Source: Stomatobaculum sp. (GTDB lineage: Bacteria > Bacillota_A > Clostridia > Lachnospirales > Lachnospiraceae). Taken from it: DNA of 16,377 nt. Both the position numbers and the translations under genes were made by a program. Location of the stretch: assembly GCA_017449925.1 (NCBI GenBank), contig JAFSYO010000029.1:1-16377 (forward strand). The letters run 5' to 3'. The notes beneath the pieces were generated by a model. The model did not search any database, was not told the origin of the DNA, and worked only from the letters and a program-made list of their open reading frames with translations. Below, in pieces: positions 1 to 6,307 of the stretch; the first letter of the stretch is position 1; each line of letters opens with the position of its first letter.

Positions 1-69
1 AGAAGAAATGGCCTCAGATGGTAAATTAAGCAACATTTCGGTTTTCTGCCGCTTCCTGTCCTGTCTTGC

Positions 70-98
70 TTGCAATCAATATACGAAAGCGGTAAAAT
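70..98 (+). promoter_or_regulatory. Sigma-A-type promoter of the aldolase gene
   Basis: TTGCAA (70-75) and TAAAAT (93-98) are separated by exactly 17 bases, giving a predicted start near 105 and a leader of about 45 bases. The leader contains the ribosome binding site CGGAGG just before the ATG at 150. This is read from sequence only, but both boxes and the spacing fit well. Confidence 0.6.
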
Positions 99-149
99 AA
101 AAGCAACGCATTTTGGCACAAATTCATTTCAAAACGGAGGTATACTCAT

Positions 150-1088
150 ATGGCACTGGTAACTTCTACCGAGATGTTTAAGAAGGCTTACGACGGCGGC
201 TACGCGATCGGCGCATTCAACGTCAACAACATGGAGATCGTTCAGGGAATCACCGAGGCGGCTGCTGAGCTGAAGAGCCCCATCATCCTGCAGGCGTCCG
301 CCGGCGCAAGAAAATATGCGAACTCCATCTACCTCGTAAAGCTGGTCGAAGCAGCAGTTGAGCTTCATCCGGAGATCCCGATCGTCCTTCACCTGGATCA
401 CGGCGCTGACTTCAATGTCTGCAAGGACTGCATCGACAGCGGATTCACCTCTGTTATGATCGACTTCTCCAGCCATTCCTTCGAGGAGAACATTGCGGAG
501 ACCAAGAAGGTCGTTGAGTATGCACATGCTCACGGCGTAGTGGTCGAGGCTGAGCTCGGAAGCCTGGCAGGCATCGAGGATGATGTCAACGTCAGCGCTG
601 AGGATTCTTCCTACACCCGTCCCGAGGAAGTCGAAGAGTTCGTGAGCCGCACCGGATGCGACTCCCTGGCCATCGCCATCGGAACCAGCCACGGCGCATT
701 CAAGTTCAAACCCGGCACAGATCCGAAGCTTCGCATGGACATCCTGGATGAAGTTTCCAAGAGACTTCCGGGCTTCCCGATCGTTCTGCACGGATCTTCC
801 TCCGTCCCGCAGGAATATGTTAAGATCATCAACGAGAACGGCGGCGCCCTGAAGGATGCCATCGGCGTTCCGGAAGATCAGCTCCGTGAGGCTGCAAGAC
901 GCGCAGTCTGCAAGATCAACATCGACTCCGACCTGCGTCTTGGCCTGACTGCCGGCGTCCGGAAGCATTTCGTTGATCATCCGGATCACTTCGATCCCCG
1001 TCAGTATCTGACCGACGGCCGCGCGAACGTCAAGGCGATCGTCGCTCACAAGATCAAAGATGTCCTCGGCTCCGACAACAAGATCTAA
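150..1088 (+). CDS. fba: Class II fructose-1,6-bisphosphate aldolase
   Basis: Predicted cytoplasmic zinc-dependent aldolase that reversibly cleaves fructose-1,6-bisphosphate to dihydroxyacetone phosphate and glyceraldehyde-3-phosphate in glycolysis and gluconeogenesis. The 312 residues are full length for the class II TIM-barrel family. The LDHG motif supplies the catalytic Asp83 and zinc ligand His84. His181 (in IGTSHG) and His214 (in VLHGSSS) are the other expected zinc ligands, and VEAELG lies at 132-137. The C-terminal block KINIDSDLR (255-263) matches the substrate phosphate-binding region. The ATG at 150 follows a GGAGG site by about 9 bases. The gene is alone between its own promoter (70-98) and a terminator (1127-1163), so it is probably a highly expressed single-gene unit. 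Tagatose-bisphosphate aldolase, a close relative, is less likely because no sugar-utilisation genes lie nearby. Confidence 0.95.
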   Translation: MALVTSTEMFKKAYDGGYAIGAFNVNNMEIVQGITEAAAELKSPIILQASAGARKYANSIYLVKLVEAAVELHPEIPIVLHLDHGADFNVCKDCIDSGFTSVMIDFSSHSFEENIAETKKVVEYAHAHGVVVEAELGSLAGIEDDVNVSAEDSSYTRPEEVEEFVSRTGCDSLAIAIGTSHGAFKFKPGTDPKLRMDILDEVSKRLPGFPIVLHGSSSVPQEYVKIINENGGALKDAIGVPEDQLREAARRAVCKINIDSDLRLGLTAGVRKHFVDHPDHFDPRQYLTDGRANVKAIVAHKIKDVLGSDNKI

Positions 1089-1126
1089 TTGTTAATTGAA
1101 AGCATTGCAAATCAATGGAACAAATC

Positions 1127-1163
1127 TCCCGGATTCCCTCTGCAGGAATCCGGGGATTTTTTT
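1127..1163 (+). terminator. Rho-independent terminator after fba
   Basis: A perfect 10-bp stem, CCCGGATTCC (1128-1137) with GGAATCCGGG (1145-1154), has a 7-base loop and is followed by a run of seven T (1157-1163). Confidence 0.92.
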
Positions 1164-1194
1164 GCTGATTTATCGGACGCGGGCCCCCTCCCCA

Positions 1195-1223
1195 TTGTTT
1201 TTTCAAAAGAAGAAGAATATAAT
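1195..1223 (+). promoter_or_regulatory. Promoter of ilvE
   Basis: TTGTTT (1195-1200), a 17-base spacer, then a consensus TATAAT (1218-1223). The predicted start near 1230 leaves a leader of about 80 bases. I see no T-box or leader-peptide attenuator in this short leader, so regulation by branched-chain amino acids is not evident here. Confidence 0.65.
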
Positions 1224-1308
1224 GTTTTGCAAAGGTTGTGCCCGGGGGAAGAGCATCGGAGATTCAGAGCGTTCCGAAGGGAAGAGTATAAGAAAAGGGG
1301 AATTTGAT

Positions 1309-2334
1309 ATGGAGAAGAAGAACATTGACTGGGGAAACCTTGGGTTCGGGTACATGGTGACGGATAAGCGTTATGTGTCCAACTGGAAAGACGGCAAGTG
1401 GGATGATGGCGCCCTGATCGATGATCCGACCGTTCAGATCAGCGAGTGCGCAGGCATTCTGCACTACTGCCAGGAGATCTTCGAGGGACTGAAGGCTTAT
1501 ACCTGGGAGGACGGCAGCATCGTGACTTTCCGCCCGGATCTGAACGCCGAGAGAATGATGGATTCCGCAGCGCGCATGGAAATGCCGGCTTTTCCGGCAG
1601 AGCGCTTCCTTGAGGCGGTGGACGAGGTCGTCAAGGCGAACGCGGCGTGGGTTCCGCCGTACGGCAGCGGTGCTTCTCTGTATGTCCGTCCCTACATGTT
1701 CGCTTCCGGCATCGTGATCGGTGTGAAGCCGGCACAGGAATACCAGTTCCGTATGATCGTCACTCCGGTGGGACCCTACTTCAAGGGCGGCGCGAAGCCC
1801 ATCACCATCTGCGTCAGTGACTTTGACCGTGCTGCGCCCCACGGCACAGGACACATCAAGGCCGGCCTGAACTATGCCATGAGCCTTCATGCCCATGTCA
1901 CAGCTCACGCAGCAGGCTATGACGAGAATATGTATCTGGATCCGGAGACCAGGACCTATGTGGAAGAGACCGGCGGCGCCAACTTCATCTTCATCACGAA
2001 GGACGGCACCCTCGTCACCCCGAAGTCCGATTCCATTCTTCCGTCCATCACCAGAAGATCCATCTGCTACATCGCCGAGAACATGCTGGGCATGAAGGTG
2101 GAGCACCGTCCGGTGAAGTTCAGCGAGCTGAAGGATTTCGCAGAGGCAGGTCTCTGCGGGACTGCAGCGGTCATCAGCCCCCTGGGAAGAGTCGTCGCAA
2201 AGGACGAAGTCATCAACTTCCCGGCAGGCATGGAGAAGATGGGACCGACCATGCAGAAGATCTACGACACCATCACCGGAATCCAGCAGGGCCGCATCGA
2301 AGGACCCGAGGGCTGGATCAGAAAGATCTGCTGA
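1309..2334 (+). CDS. ilvE: Branched-chain amino acid aminotransferase
   Basis: PLP-dependent fold-type IV aminotransferase that interconverts Leu, Ile and Val with their 2-oxo acids, using 2-oxoglutarate/glutamate. The 341-residue protein has the family signatures: EIFEGLKAY near 57-64, the R-P-D-x-N-x-x-R block around 75-82, the PLP lysine Lys184 in GHIKAGLNYA, and Glu220 in the EETGGANFIF stretch. The chosen ATG is preceded by AAAAGGGG at 1293-1300. The frame stays open back to 1096, but that extension has no family similarity and would run across the promoter, so the longer start is rejected. The gene stands alone between terminators. The other branched-chain biosynthesis genes are not in the window. 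Confidence 0.93.
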   Translation: MEKKNIDWGNLGFGYMVTDKRYVSNWKDGKWDDGALIDDPTVQISECAGILHYCQEIFEGLKAYTWEDGSIVTFRPDLNAERMMDSAARMEMPAFPAERFLEAVDEVVKANAAWVPPYGSGASLYVRPYMFASGIVIGVKPAQEYQFRMIVTPVGPYFKGGAKPITICVSDFDRAAPHGTGHIKAGLNYAMSLHAHVTAHAAGYDENMYLDPETRTYVEETGGANFIFITKDGTLVTPKSDSILPSITRRSICYIAENMLGMKVEHRPVKFSELKDFAEAGLCGTAAVISPLGRVVAKDEVINFPAGMEKMGPTMQKIYDTITGIQQGRIEGPEGWIRKIC

Positions 2335-2359
2335 ATCTGAATCTGTAACTGAGAATCGG

Positions 2360-2390
2360 AAGCGGGCGCGGATAACGCCCGCTTTCTTCA
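2360..2390 (+). terminator. Rho-independent terminator after ilvE
   Basis: A 9-bp stem, AAGCGGGCG (2360-2368) with CGCCCGCTT (2376-2384), has a 7-base loop and is followed by TTTCTTC. The T-run is slightly interrupted. No clear promoter lies between it and the next ATG at 2430, so some read-through into the deacylase gene is possible. Confidence 0.85.
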
Positions 2391-2429
2391 TCTTATCTTT
2401 ACTATCACTGTGAACAGGAGCAAGCTCAT

Positions 2430-2978
2430 ATGGAACTGAAGCTTCAGCACGGCCGCCCGCAGGATACAGAAGGACGGCTGCCCCGGGAACTCCGGGTCTA
2501 CGATTATCTTGAAAAACTGGGGATCGAGTACGAGCGGCTGGATCACGAGGCTGCCTTTACTATGGAAGCCTGCGAGGACTTCGCGGAGGTACTGGGGATC
2601 GAGGACTGTAAAAATCTGTTCCTCTGCAACCGGCAGCAGACGGATTTTTATTTGCTGATGATGCCGGGAAATAAGCCCTTCAAAACAAAAGAGATCACGA
2701 AACAGATCGGATCCGCCCGCCTTTCCTTCGGGAGCGGGGAGAAGATGCTGGAATACCTGGATATCGAGCCGGGTTCTCTGAGCGTCATGGGGCTGATGAA
2801 CGACAAGGACTGCCGCGTGCAGCTTCTGGTGGATGAAGATGTGCTGGCGCTTCCTTTTGTGGGCTGTCATCCCTGCGTGAACACCGCCAGCCTGAAGCTG
2901 AAAACAGAGGATGTGTTCGAAAAATTTGCTAAGGCCACAGGTCACGGTTACCGCGTCGTCCACCTGGTGGGAGAATGA
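2430..2978 (+). CDS. Prolyl-tRNA deacylase, YbaK/ProXp family (PrdX-like)
   Basis: Predicted stand-alone trans-editing enzyme that hydrolyses mischarged tRNA-Pro (Ala- or Cys-tRNA-Pro, depending on subfamily), resembling the INS editing domain of prolyl-tRNA synthetase. The 182 residues cover the whole family. Visible signatures are Lys61 in CKNLFLCNRQ (position of the conserved editing lysine), FYLLMMPG (73-80), PFKTKE (83-88), GLMNDKD (121-127) and GCHPC (145-149, the GxxxP-like loop). AGGAG at 2416-2420 gives a good start at 2430. In clostridia the same family is called PrdX, and it can sit beside proline reductase genes, but none are present here. The exact mischarged substrate cannot be told from sequence. 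Confidence 0.88.
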   Translation: MELKLQHGRPQDTEGRLPRELRVYDYLEKLGIEYERLDHEAAFTMEACEDFAEVLGIEDCKNLFLCNRQQTDFYLLMMPGNKPFKTKEITKQIGSARLSFGSGEKMLEYLDIEPGSLSVMGLMNDKDCRVQLLVDEDVLALPFVGCHPCVNTASLKLKTEDVFEKFAKATGHGYRVVHLVGE

Positions 2979-2980
2979 AT

Positions 2981-2996
2981 TTCCGGGAAACCGGAA
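2981..2996 (+). other. Small GNRA-capped hairpin between two genes
   Basis: TTCCGG (2981-2986), GAAA loop, CCGGAA (2991-2996). There is no T-run, so it is not an intrinsic terminator. It may be an mRNA stability or spacing element between the deacylase and PLP-enzyme genes. Confidence 0.35.
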
Positions 2997-3056
2997 TAAT
3001 GCCGGAAGACTGAAGTATACACCGCAAAAGCGCGGAAAGCGCGGAAAAGGAGAATC

Positions 3057-4148
3057 GTGGGAGAGGGACAGTTTACAGGACGCTGGGCACACGGCGGCGA
3101 TGTATATCGGAATGAAGTCCGGTGCGATTTTTCTGTCAGCGTGAATCCCCTTGGGATGCCGGCTGAAGCAAAACGCGTCTACCGGGAAGCAGAACGAAGG
3201 CTGCAGCAATATCCGGACCCGGAAAACGAGGCTCTGGCACAGGCCATTTCCAGGAGGTACGGGGTTCCGAAGGAGGAGATACTCTGCGGTACAGGGGCCT
3301 CCGGCCTTCTGACGGCGGCGGTCATGGCGGTACGCCCGGAGCGGGTGATGCTGGCGGTCCCTTCTTTCAGCGGCTACCGCTTTGCTATACGCGCAGCGGA
3401 AACGGCGACAGGGAGAGGGATCATCACAAATTCGTTCGAACTTAGGGAAGAGGATGGGTTTGTCATGGATGGGCGCTTTCTCCGTCAGCTCTCGGAAAAC
3501 AGGCAAAGTCCGGACCTGCTCATTCTCTGCAATCCGAATAATCCGACCGGCAGAGGGATCGAACCGGAGATCCTGCGGAACATCCTGCAGTGCTGCCGTG
3601 AAAAAAGAATACGCTTTCTTCTGGACGAGTGCTTCCTGGAGCTTCTTCCCGGAGGGGAAAAGATGAGCCTGAAGGAGGAATTGCCGCATCACCCGGAACT
3701 GATGATCCTCAACTCTGTTACCAAGACTTATGGGATGCCGGGAATCCGGGCCGGGTGGCTATTCTGCTCCGACCGGGAACTGGTGCGGCGCATCGAACGT
3801 ATCCTGCCGGAGTGGTCTGTTTCGGTTCCGGCGCAGGAGACTGCAGGAGCGGTGCTTTCCGCAGACCAGGAAGAATTCCTTGTTAGATCCCGGGAGTTTG
3901 TCAGGAAAGAGAGGAGATTCCTGGAAAAAGGACTGAAGCGGTGCGGCTGCACCGTGTACCCGGGCAGCGCAAATTTTCTTTTCTTCAGCACCGAAAAAGA
4001 AATTGCCGCGGCCCTGCTGGCACGCGGCATTCTGATCCGTCCCTGGACAGAGGACACAGGAAGTGACGGAAAATATTTTTTCCGGATCGCGGTACGGCGG
4101 CACGCGGAAAATGTAATGCTGATAAAAACACTGGAGGAACTTCTGTAA
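3057..4148 (+). CDS. PLP-dependent aminotransferase class I/II, CobD-like (threonine-phosphate decarboxylase / histidinol-phosphate aminotransferase family)
   Basis: Fold-type I PLP enzyme of 363 residues. The N-terminal HGGD (12-15) followed by DFS-x-x-x-NPLG (24-33) is typical of L-threonine-O-3-phosphate decarboxylases (CobD), which make aminopropanol phosphate for cobalamin. The rest fits the HisC/CobD superfamily: CNPNNPTG (158-165), the cofactor Asp190, the Schiff-base Lys223 in NSVTKTYGMPG, Arg231 in GIRAGW, and the substrate-carboxylate Arg343 in YFFRIAVR. The GTG start at 3057 is chosen because AAGGAG (3047-3052) lies just upstream and HGGD must be included. A tandem 9-base repeat, GCGCGGAAA twice (3030-3047), precedes it. 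No other cobalamin or histidine genes are in view, so the substrate is uncertain. It is probably co-transcribed with the deacylase, 78 bases upstream. Confidence 0.82.
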   Translation: MGEGQFTGRWAHGGDVYRNEVRCDFSVSVNPLGMPAEAKRVYREAERRLQQYPDPENEALAQAISRRYGVPKEEILCGTGASGLLTAAVMAVRPERVMLAVPSFSGYRFAIRAAETATGRGIITNSFELREEDGFVMDGRFLRQLSENRQSPDLLILCNPNNPTGRGIEPEILRNILQCCREKRIRFLLDECFLELLPGGEKMSLKEELPHHPELMILNSVTKTYGMPGIRAGWLFCSDRELVRRIERILPEWSVSVPAQETAGAVLSADQEEFLVRSREFVRKERRFLEKGLKRCGCTVYPGSANFLFFSTEKEIAAALLARGILIRPWTEDTGSDGKYFFRIAVRRHAENVMLIKTLEELL

Positions 4149-4166
4149 CGGTCCGTGTAAGACCTC

Positions 4167-4889
4167 TCACTTCAGCTTGAAGTACACATTCAGGTCCTTC
4201 CGGATCGTCTCGAAAAGGTCCAGGGATTCAATGAAGGGAACGAACTTCTTGTACTTGTAGTTGCGGACGTCGAAATCCGGGAACTGCTTGCCCAGAAGAT
4301 TGCCAAGCTGGCTGGAGGAGATGCGGCCGTCGTCGTCGGAATTTTCTTCCGCGATGGTCACCAGGGCTTTCCGGATGCGGTTCAGGCCCTTGGAGTACTT
4401 GACCGCTTCCGCTCTGGTCTTCTTTTCGGGCTTTGTTTCGGGCTCGCTCGCGGCGTAAAGCAGATCGATATAGGAGAATTTGTTGCAGGCGCTGATGAAG
4501 CTTAAAGGCGTCTTCTGTTCTCCCATGCCCAGCACGTACATTTCAGATTCCCTGAGGCGCGCAGCCAGGCGGGTGAAGTCCGAATCCGAAGAAACGATGC
4601 AGAAGCAGTCCAGCCGTCCCTGGTAAAGAAGGTCCATGGCATCGATGATCAGCGCTGAATCGGAGGAATTCTTTCCGGTGACGTTGGAGTACTGCTGGAT
4701 AGGCTGGACTGAATTGTTCAGGATCACGCTTTTCCAGGAACTCATGGTCATGTTGGTCCAGTCGCCGTAGATCCGCTTGATGATGATATTTCCGAGGCTG
4801 ATAGCCTCATTCAGGATGATCTCAATATATTTGCTTGAAACATTCTCCGCGTCGATCAGTACTGCGACGCGTTTTTCTTTATCTTCCAT
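4167..4889 (-). CDS. NYN-domain (LabA/DUF88-type PIN-like) protein with C-terminal OST-HTH/LOTUS-like domain
   Basis: 240-residue cytoplasmic protein. The N-terminal half is an NYN domain, a PIN-like metal-dependent RNase fold. It opens with VAVLIDAEN (8-16), has acidic residues at Asp13, Asp77 and Asp83, and SSDSDF (100-105) supplies Asp102 and Asp104, so the metal site looks intact. A charged linker (148-165) leads to about 75 residues with the LOTUS/OST-HTH pattern: hydrophobic helices, D-D-G-R-I-S-S-S-Q-L-G (186-196), then FPDFDVRNYKYKKF and a final hydrophobic repeat. LOTUS domains bind RNA (including G-rich or structured RNA) or protein partners, so a role in RNA processing is a reasonable inference. 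No substrate can be named. AGGAGAG sits 5-11 bases before the ATG. The gene converges on its neighbour with an 18-base gap and no clear terminator. Confidence 0.82.
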   Translation of the reverse strand: MEDKEKRVAVLIDAENVSSKYIEIILNEAISLGNIIIKRIYGDWTNMTMSSWKSVILNNSVQPIQQYSNVTGKNSSDSALIIDAMDLLYQGRLDCFCIVSSDSDFTRLAARLRESEMYVLGMGEQKTPLSFISACNKFSYIDLLYAASEPETKPEKKTRAEAVKYSKGLNRIRKALVTIAEENSDDDGRISSSQLGNLLGKQFPDFDVRNYKYKKFVPFIESLDLFETIRKDLNVYFKLK

Positions 4890-4929
4890 AAAACTCTCCT
4901 GTAATTAAAGCTTATAAAAAAATTCACAC

Positions 4930-4954
4930 ATTATACAAATCAAACGTGTATAAT
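4930..4954. promoter_or_regulatory. Divergent promoter core with perfect 8-bp inverted repeat
   Basis: ATTATACA (4930-4937), nine bases, then TGTATAAT (4947-4954) is an exact inverted repeat. The left arm reads as a consensus TATAAT -10 box on the minus strand (4930-4935), facing the NYN gene. The right arm is TATAAT on the plus strand (4949-4954), facing the transglutaminase gene. Neither side has a good -35 hexamer, which suggests activator dependence or weak promoters. The symmetry may be a regulator site or simply the two -10 boxes. Confidence 0.5.
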
Positions 4955-4962
4955 ACCAGACA

Positions 4963-4984
4963 GCGCAGAATCGGTTTTCTGCGC
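4963..4984 (+). other. Perfect 8-bp hairpin in the transglutaminase leader
   Basis: GCGCAGAA (4963-4970), 6-base loop TCGGTT, TTCTGCGC (4977-4984). It starts almost exactly where a transcript from the TATAAT at 4949 would begin, so it would form a 5'-terminal mRNA hairpin. No T-run follows on either strand, so it is not a terminator. Confidence 0.5.
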
Positions 4985-5027
4985 AAATCTGAGTTTATGT
5001 CGTCAGTATAACATGAAAGGAACTAAA

Positions 5028-6137
5028 ATGAGAAGGAATCATCTTCTGAAACATACCGCTCTGCTTTTCCTGGCTGGTGCGCTTCTTACTGCCATGCCGC
5101 TCAGCGTTTCCGCGAATACCGACGTCGGAAAAGGCGCCAGCAAGAAATATACCCAGAACAGTTCCGAATCGAAGGGGCCCGGCGGAAGCGCCGGTGCCGG
5201 GAACAGCCAGGGGACGGGCGGAAACTGGCAGGAGACGCAGGTGGCCGGCGGGGCCGGCACGGATCCGGGAGTCATTACTTCGTCGCCTGGTGTGAAAGAG
5301 ACCAGGGGAGGAAGCTACGCTTACCGGGATCAGGAGGCACCCGCTGCGACCGGAGCTTATGGTTATTCCCGCGAAGATGCGCAGGCCGTATGCGAGTATC
5401 TGTACGGAATGAAGACCGACCCGGTGAAGAAAGAGATCGCCAAGACCATTCTGATGAACAGCATCTGGTATGATCCGGAGAATATTATGAAAGAGTCCGG
5501 AGGGAAATCGCTGCTGAAGATCTATGAGGGACCGAAGGGTAATTACAACAAGGCTTATCTGGAGGCGCTGGACGGACTGGAGTTTTTCCCGAATCCGACG
5601 GTGATGTTCCTGCAGACAGGTGAAGGCACGGTGATCGTCGCGGTCGAAACGAACGGCAGGTTCACCGAGGAGCAGGCGGCTTCCAACTTCGGGACGATCA
5701 GAAGCCTGGTCCCGATGATCGAGGAAATGAAGGCAGCCACTGCCCAGAAGGATGCTGCCGACACCGCAAAATATATCAGCGACTATGTGGCCCGGGTCCT
5801 GGAGTATGATGACAACTACGGCAGAAATTCGCTGGGCGACGCCATTCGCTATGGCAGAACAGCCTGTGTTGGTTACAATTCCCTGACGGAACTTCTGTTT
5901 GAGCACTGCGGACTGCCCTATATCAGTGTCGTGGCGGATGAGACGGGCAGCGATGCCAGCCATATTTTCGGCGTTTCAAAGGTCAAAAACTCCTGGCTCG
6001 TATTTGATATCACGAACTATGACCGCGAAGGCGGCAACGAACCCTTCTGGATCTTTTCCGACAAGTACCGGGAAGGTCAGTACTACTCGAATTTCCGCAT
6101 GGTGGAAACGCCGGACGGATTACTGCCGGAAGGCTGA
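5028..6137 (+). CDS. Secreted transglutaminase-like (papain-fold) domain protein
   Basis: 369-residue predicted exported protein. A basic start (MRRNHLLKH), a hydrophobic core and an A-x-A-like end (SVSA at about 26-29) form a signal peptide. Residues about 30-105 are a low-complexity Gly/Ser/Thr/Ala linker, probably disordered or wall-spanning. A globular part of unassigned fold follows (about 110-240), then a transglutaminase-like catalytic module: Cys280 in GRTACVGYN, His312 in DASHIFG, and Asp327 in WLVFDIT, in the order and spacing of the Cys-His-Asp triad. Such domains can be proteases, cross-linkers or peptidoglycan-associated enzymes, and the substrate is unknown. I use the ATG at 5028, not the in-frame ATG at 5013, because AAAGGAA (5016-5022) is correctly spaced only for 5028. 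No LPXTG sorting signal or cell-wall-binding repeat is visible. Confidence 0.8.
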   Translation: MRRNHLLKHTALLFLAGALLTAMPLSVSANTDVGKGASKKYTQNSSESKGPGGSAGAGNSQGTGGNWQETQVAGGAGTDPGVITSSPGVKETRGGSYAYRDQEAPAATGAYGYSREDAQAVCEYLYGMKTDPVKKEIAKTILMNSIWYDPENIMKESGGKSLLKIYEGPKGNYNKAYLEALDGLEFFPNPTVMFLQTGEGTVIVAVETNGRFTEEQAASNFGTIRSLVPMIEEMKAATAQKDAADTAKYISDYVARVLEYDDNYGRNSLGDAIRYGRTACVGYNSLTELLFEHCGLPYISVVADETGSDASHIFGVSKVKNSWLVFDITNYDREGGNEPFWIFSDKYREGQYYSNFRMVETPDGLLPEG

Positions 6138-6178
6138 GCCCGCCTGAGAGACAGAAAGTGTAAAACCGGGGCGTCTGT

Positions 6179-6208
6179 TTGACGCAGATGAAATACCTGT
6201 GCTATGAT
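6179..6208 (+). promoter_or_regulatory. Promoter of rarA-rho with extended -10
   Basis: TTGACG (6179-6184), 18-base spacer, TATGAT (6203-6208), with TGC directly before the -10 box (6200-6202) as an extended -10. The predicted start near 6215 lies inside the left arm of the terminator hairpin of the preceding gene. Confidence 0.6.
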
Positions 6209-6262
6209 AGGCCGTGAAGTATGTTTTATCTGCTTCACGGCTTTTTCTTTTTTTCTTTCTTG
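6209..6262 (+). terminator. Rho-independent terminator after the transglutaminase gene
   Basis: A perfect 9-bp stem, GCCGTGAAG (6211-6219) with CTTCACGGC (6233-6241), has a 13-base loop and is extended by a G-T and an A-T pair. A long T-rich run with single C interruptions follows from 6242. It overlaps the predicted rarA transcription start. Confidence 0.9.
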
Positions 6263-6307
6263 CCGTTTCGGTATTAAAGTTTCCCATTACTTCGGAGATT
6301 AAGATAT

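Noticed and set aside
129..1049. Long minus-strand open frame opposite the aldolase gene (also 1264-2391, 2388-3692, 4995-5963, 7558-8346, 11488-12726, 14787-15902)
   Set aside because: Each lies opposite a well-supported gene, lacks a binding site and shows no family motifs. Long antisense frames are expected from the codon bias of a GC-rich genome.
1089..1307. 72-residue frame between fba and ilvE
   Set aside because: It is made of terminator and promoter sequence and has no binding site.
1096..1308. N-terminal extension of the aminotransferase
   Set aside because: It would start inside the preceding terminator region, cross the promoter and add residues unlike the family. The ATG at 1309 has a proper binding site.
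1164..1308. T-box or amino-acid attenuator in front of ilvE
   Set aside because: The leader is too short, and there is no T-box sequence or terminator/antiterminator pair.
4141..4175. Terminator between the converging PLP-enzyme and NYN genes
   Set aside because: Only a 4-bp GGTC/GACC stem is present, with no T-run.
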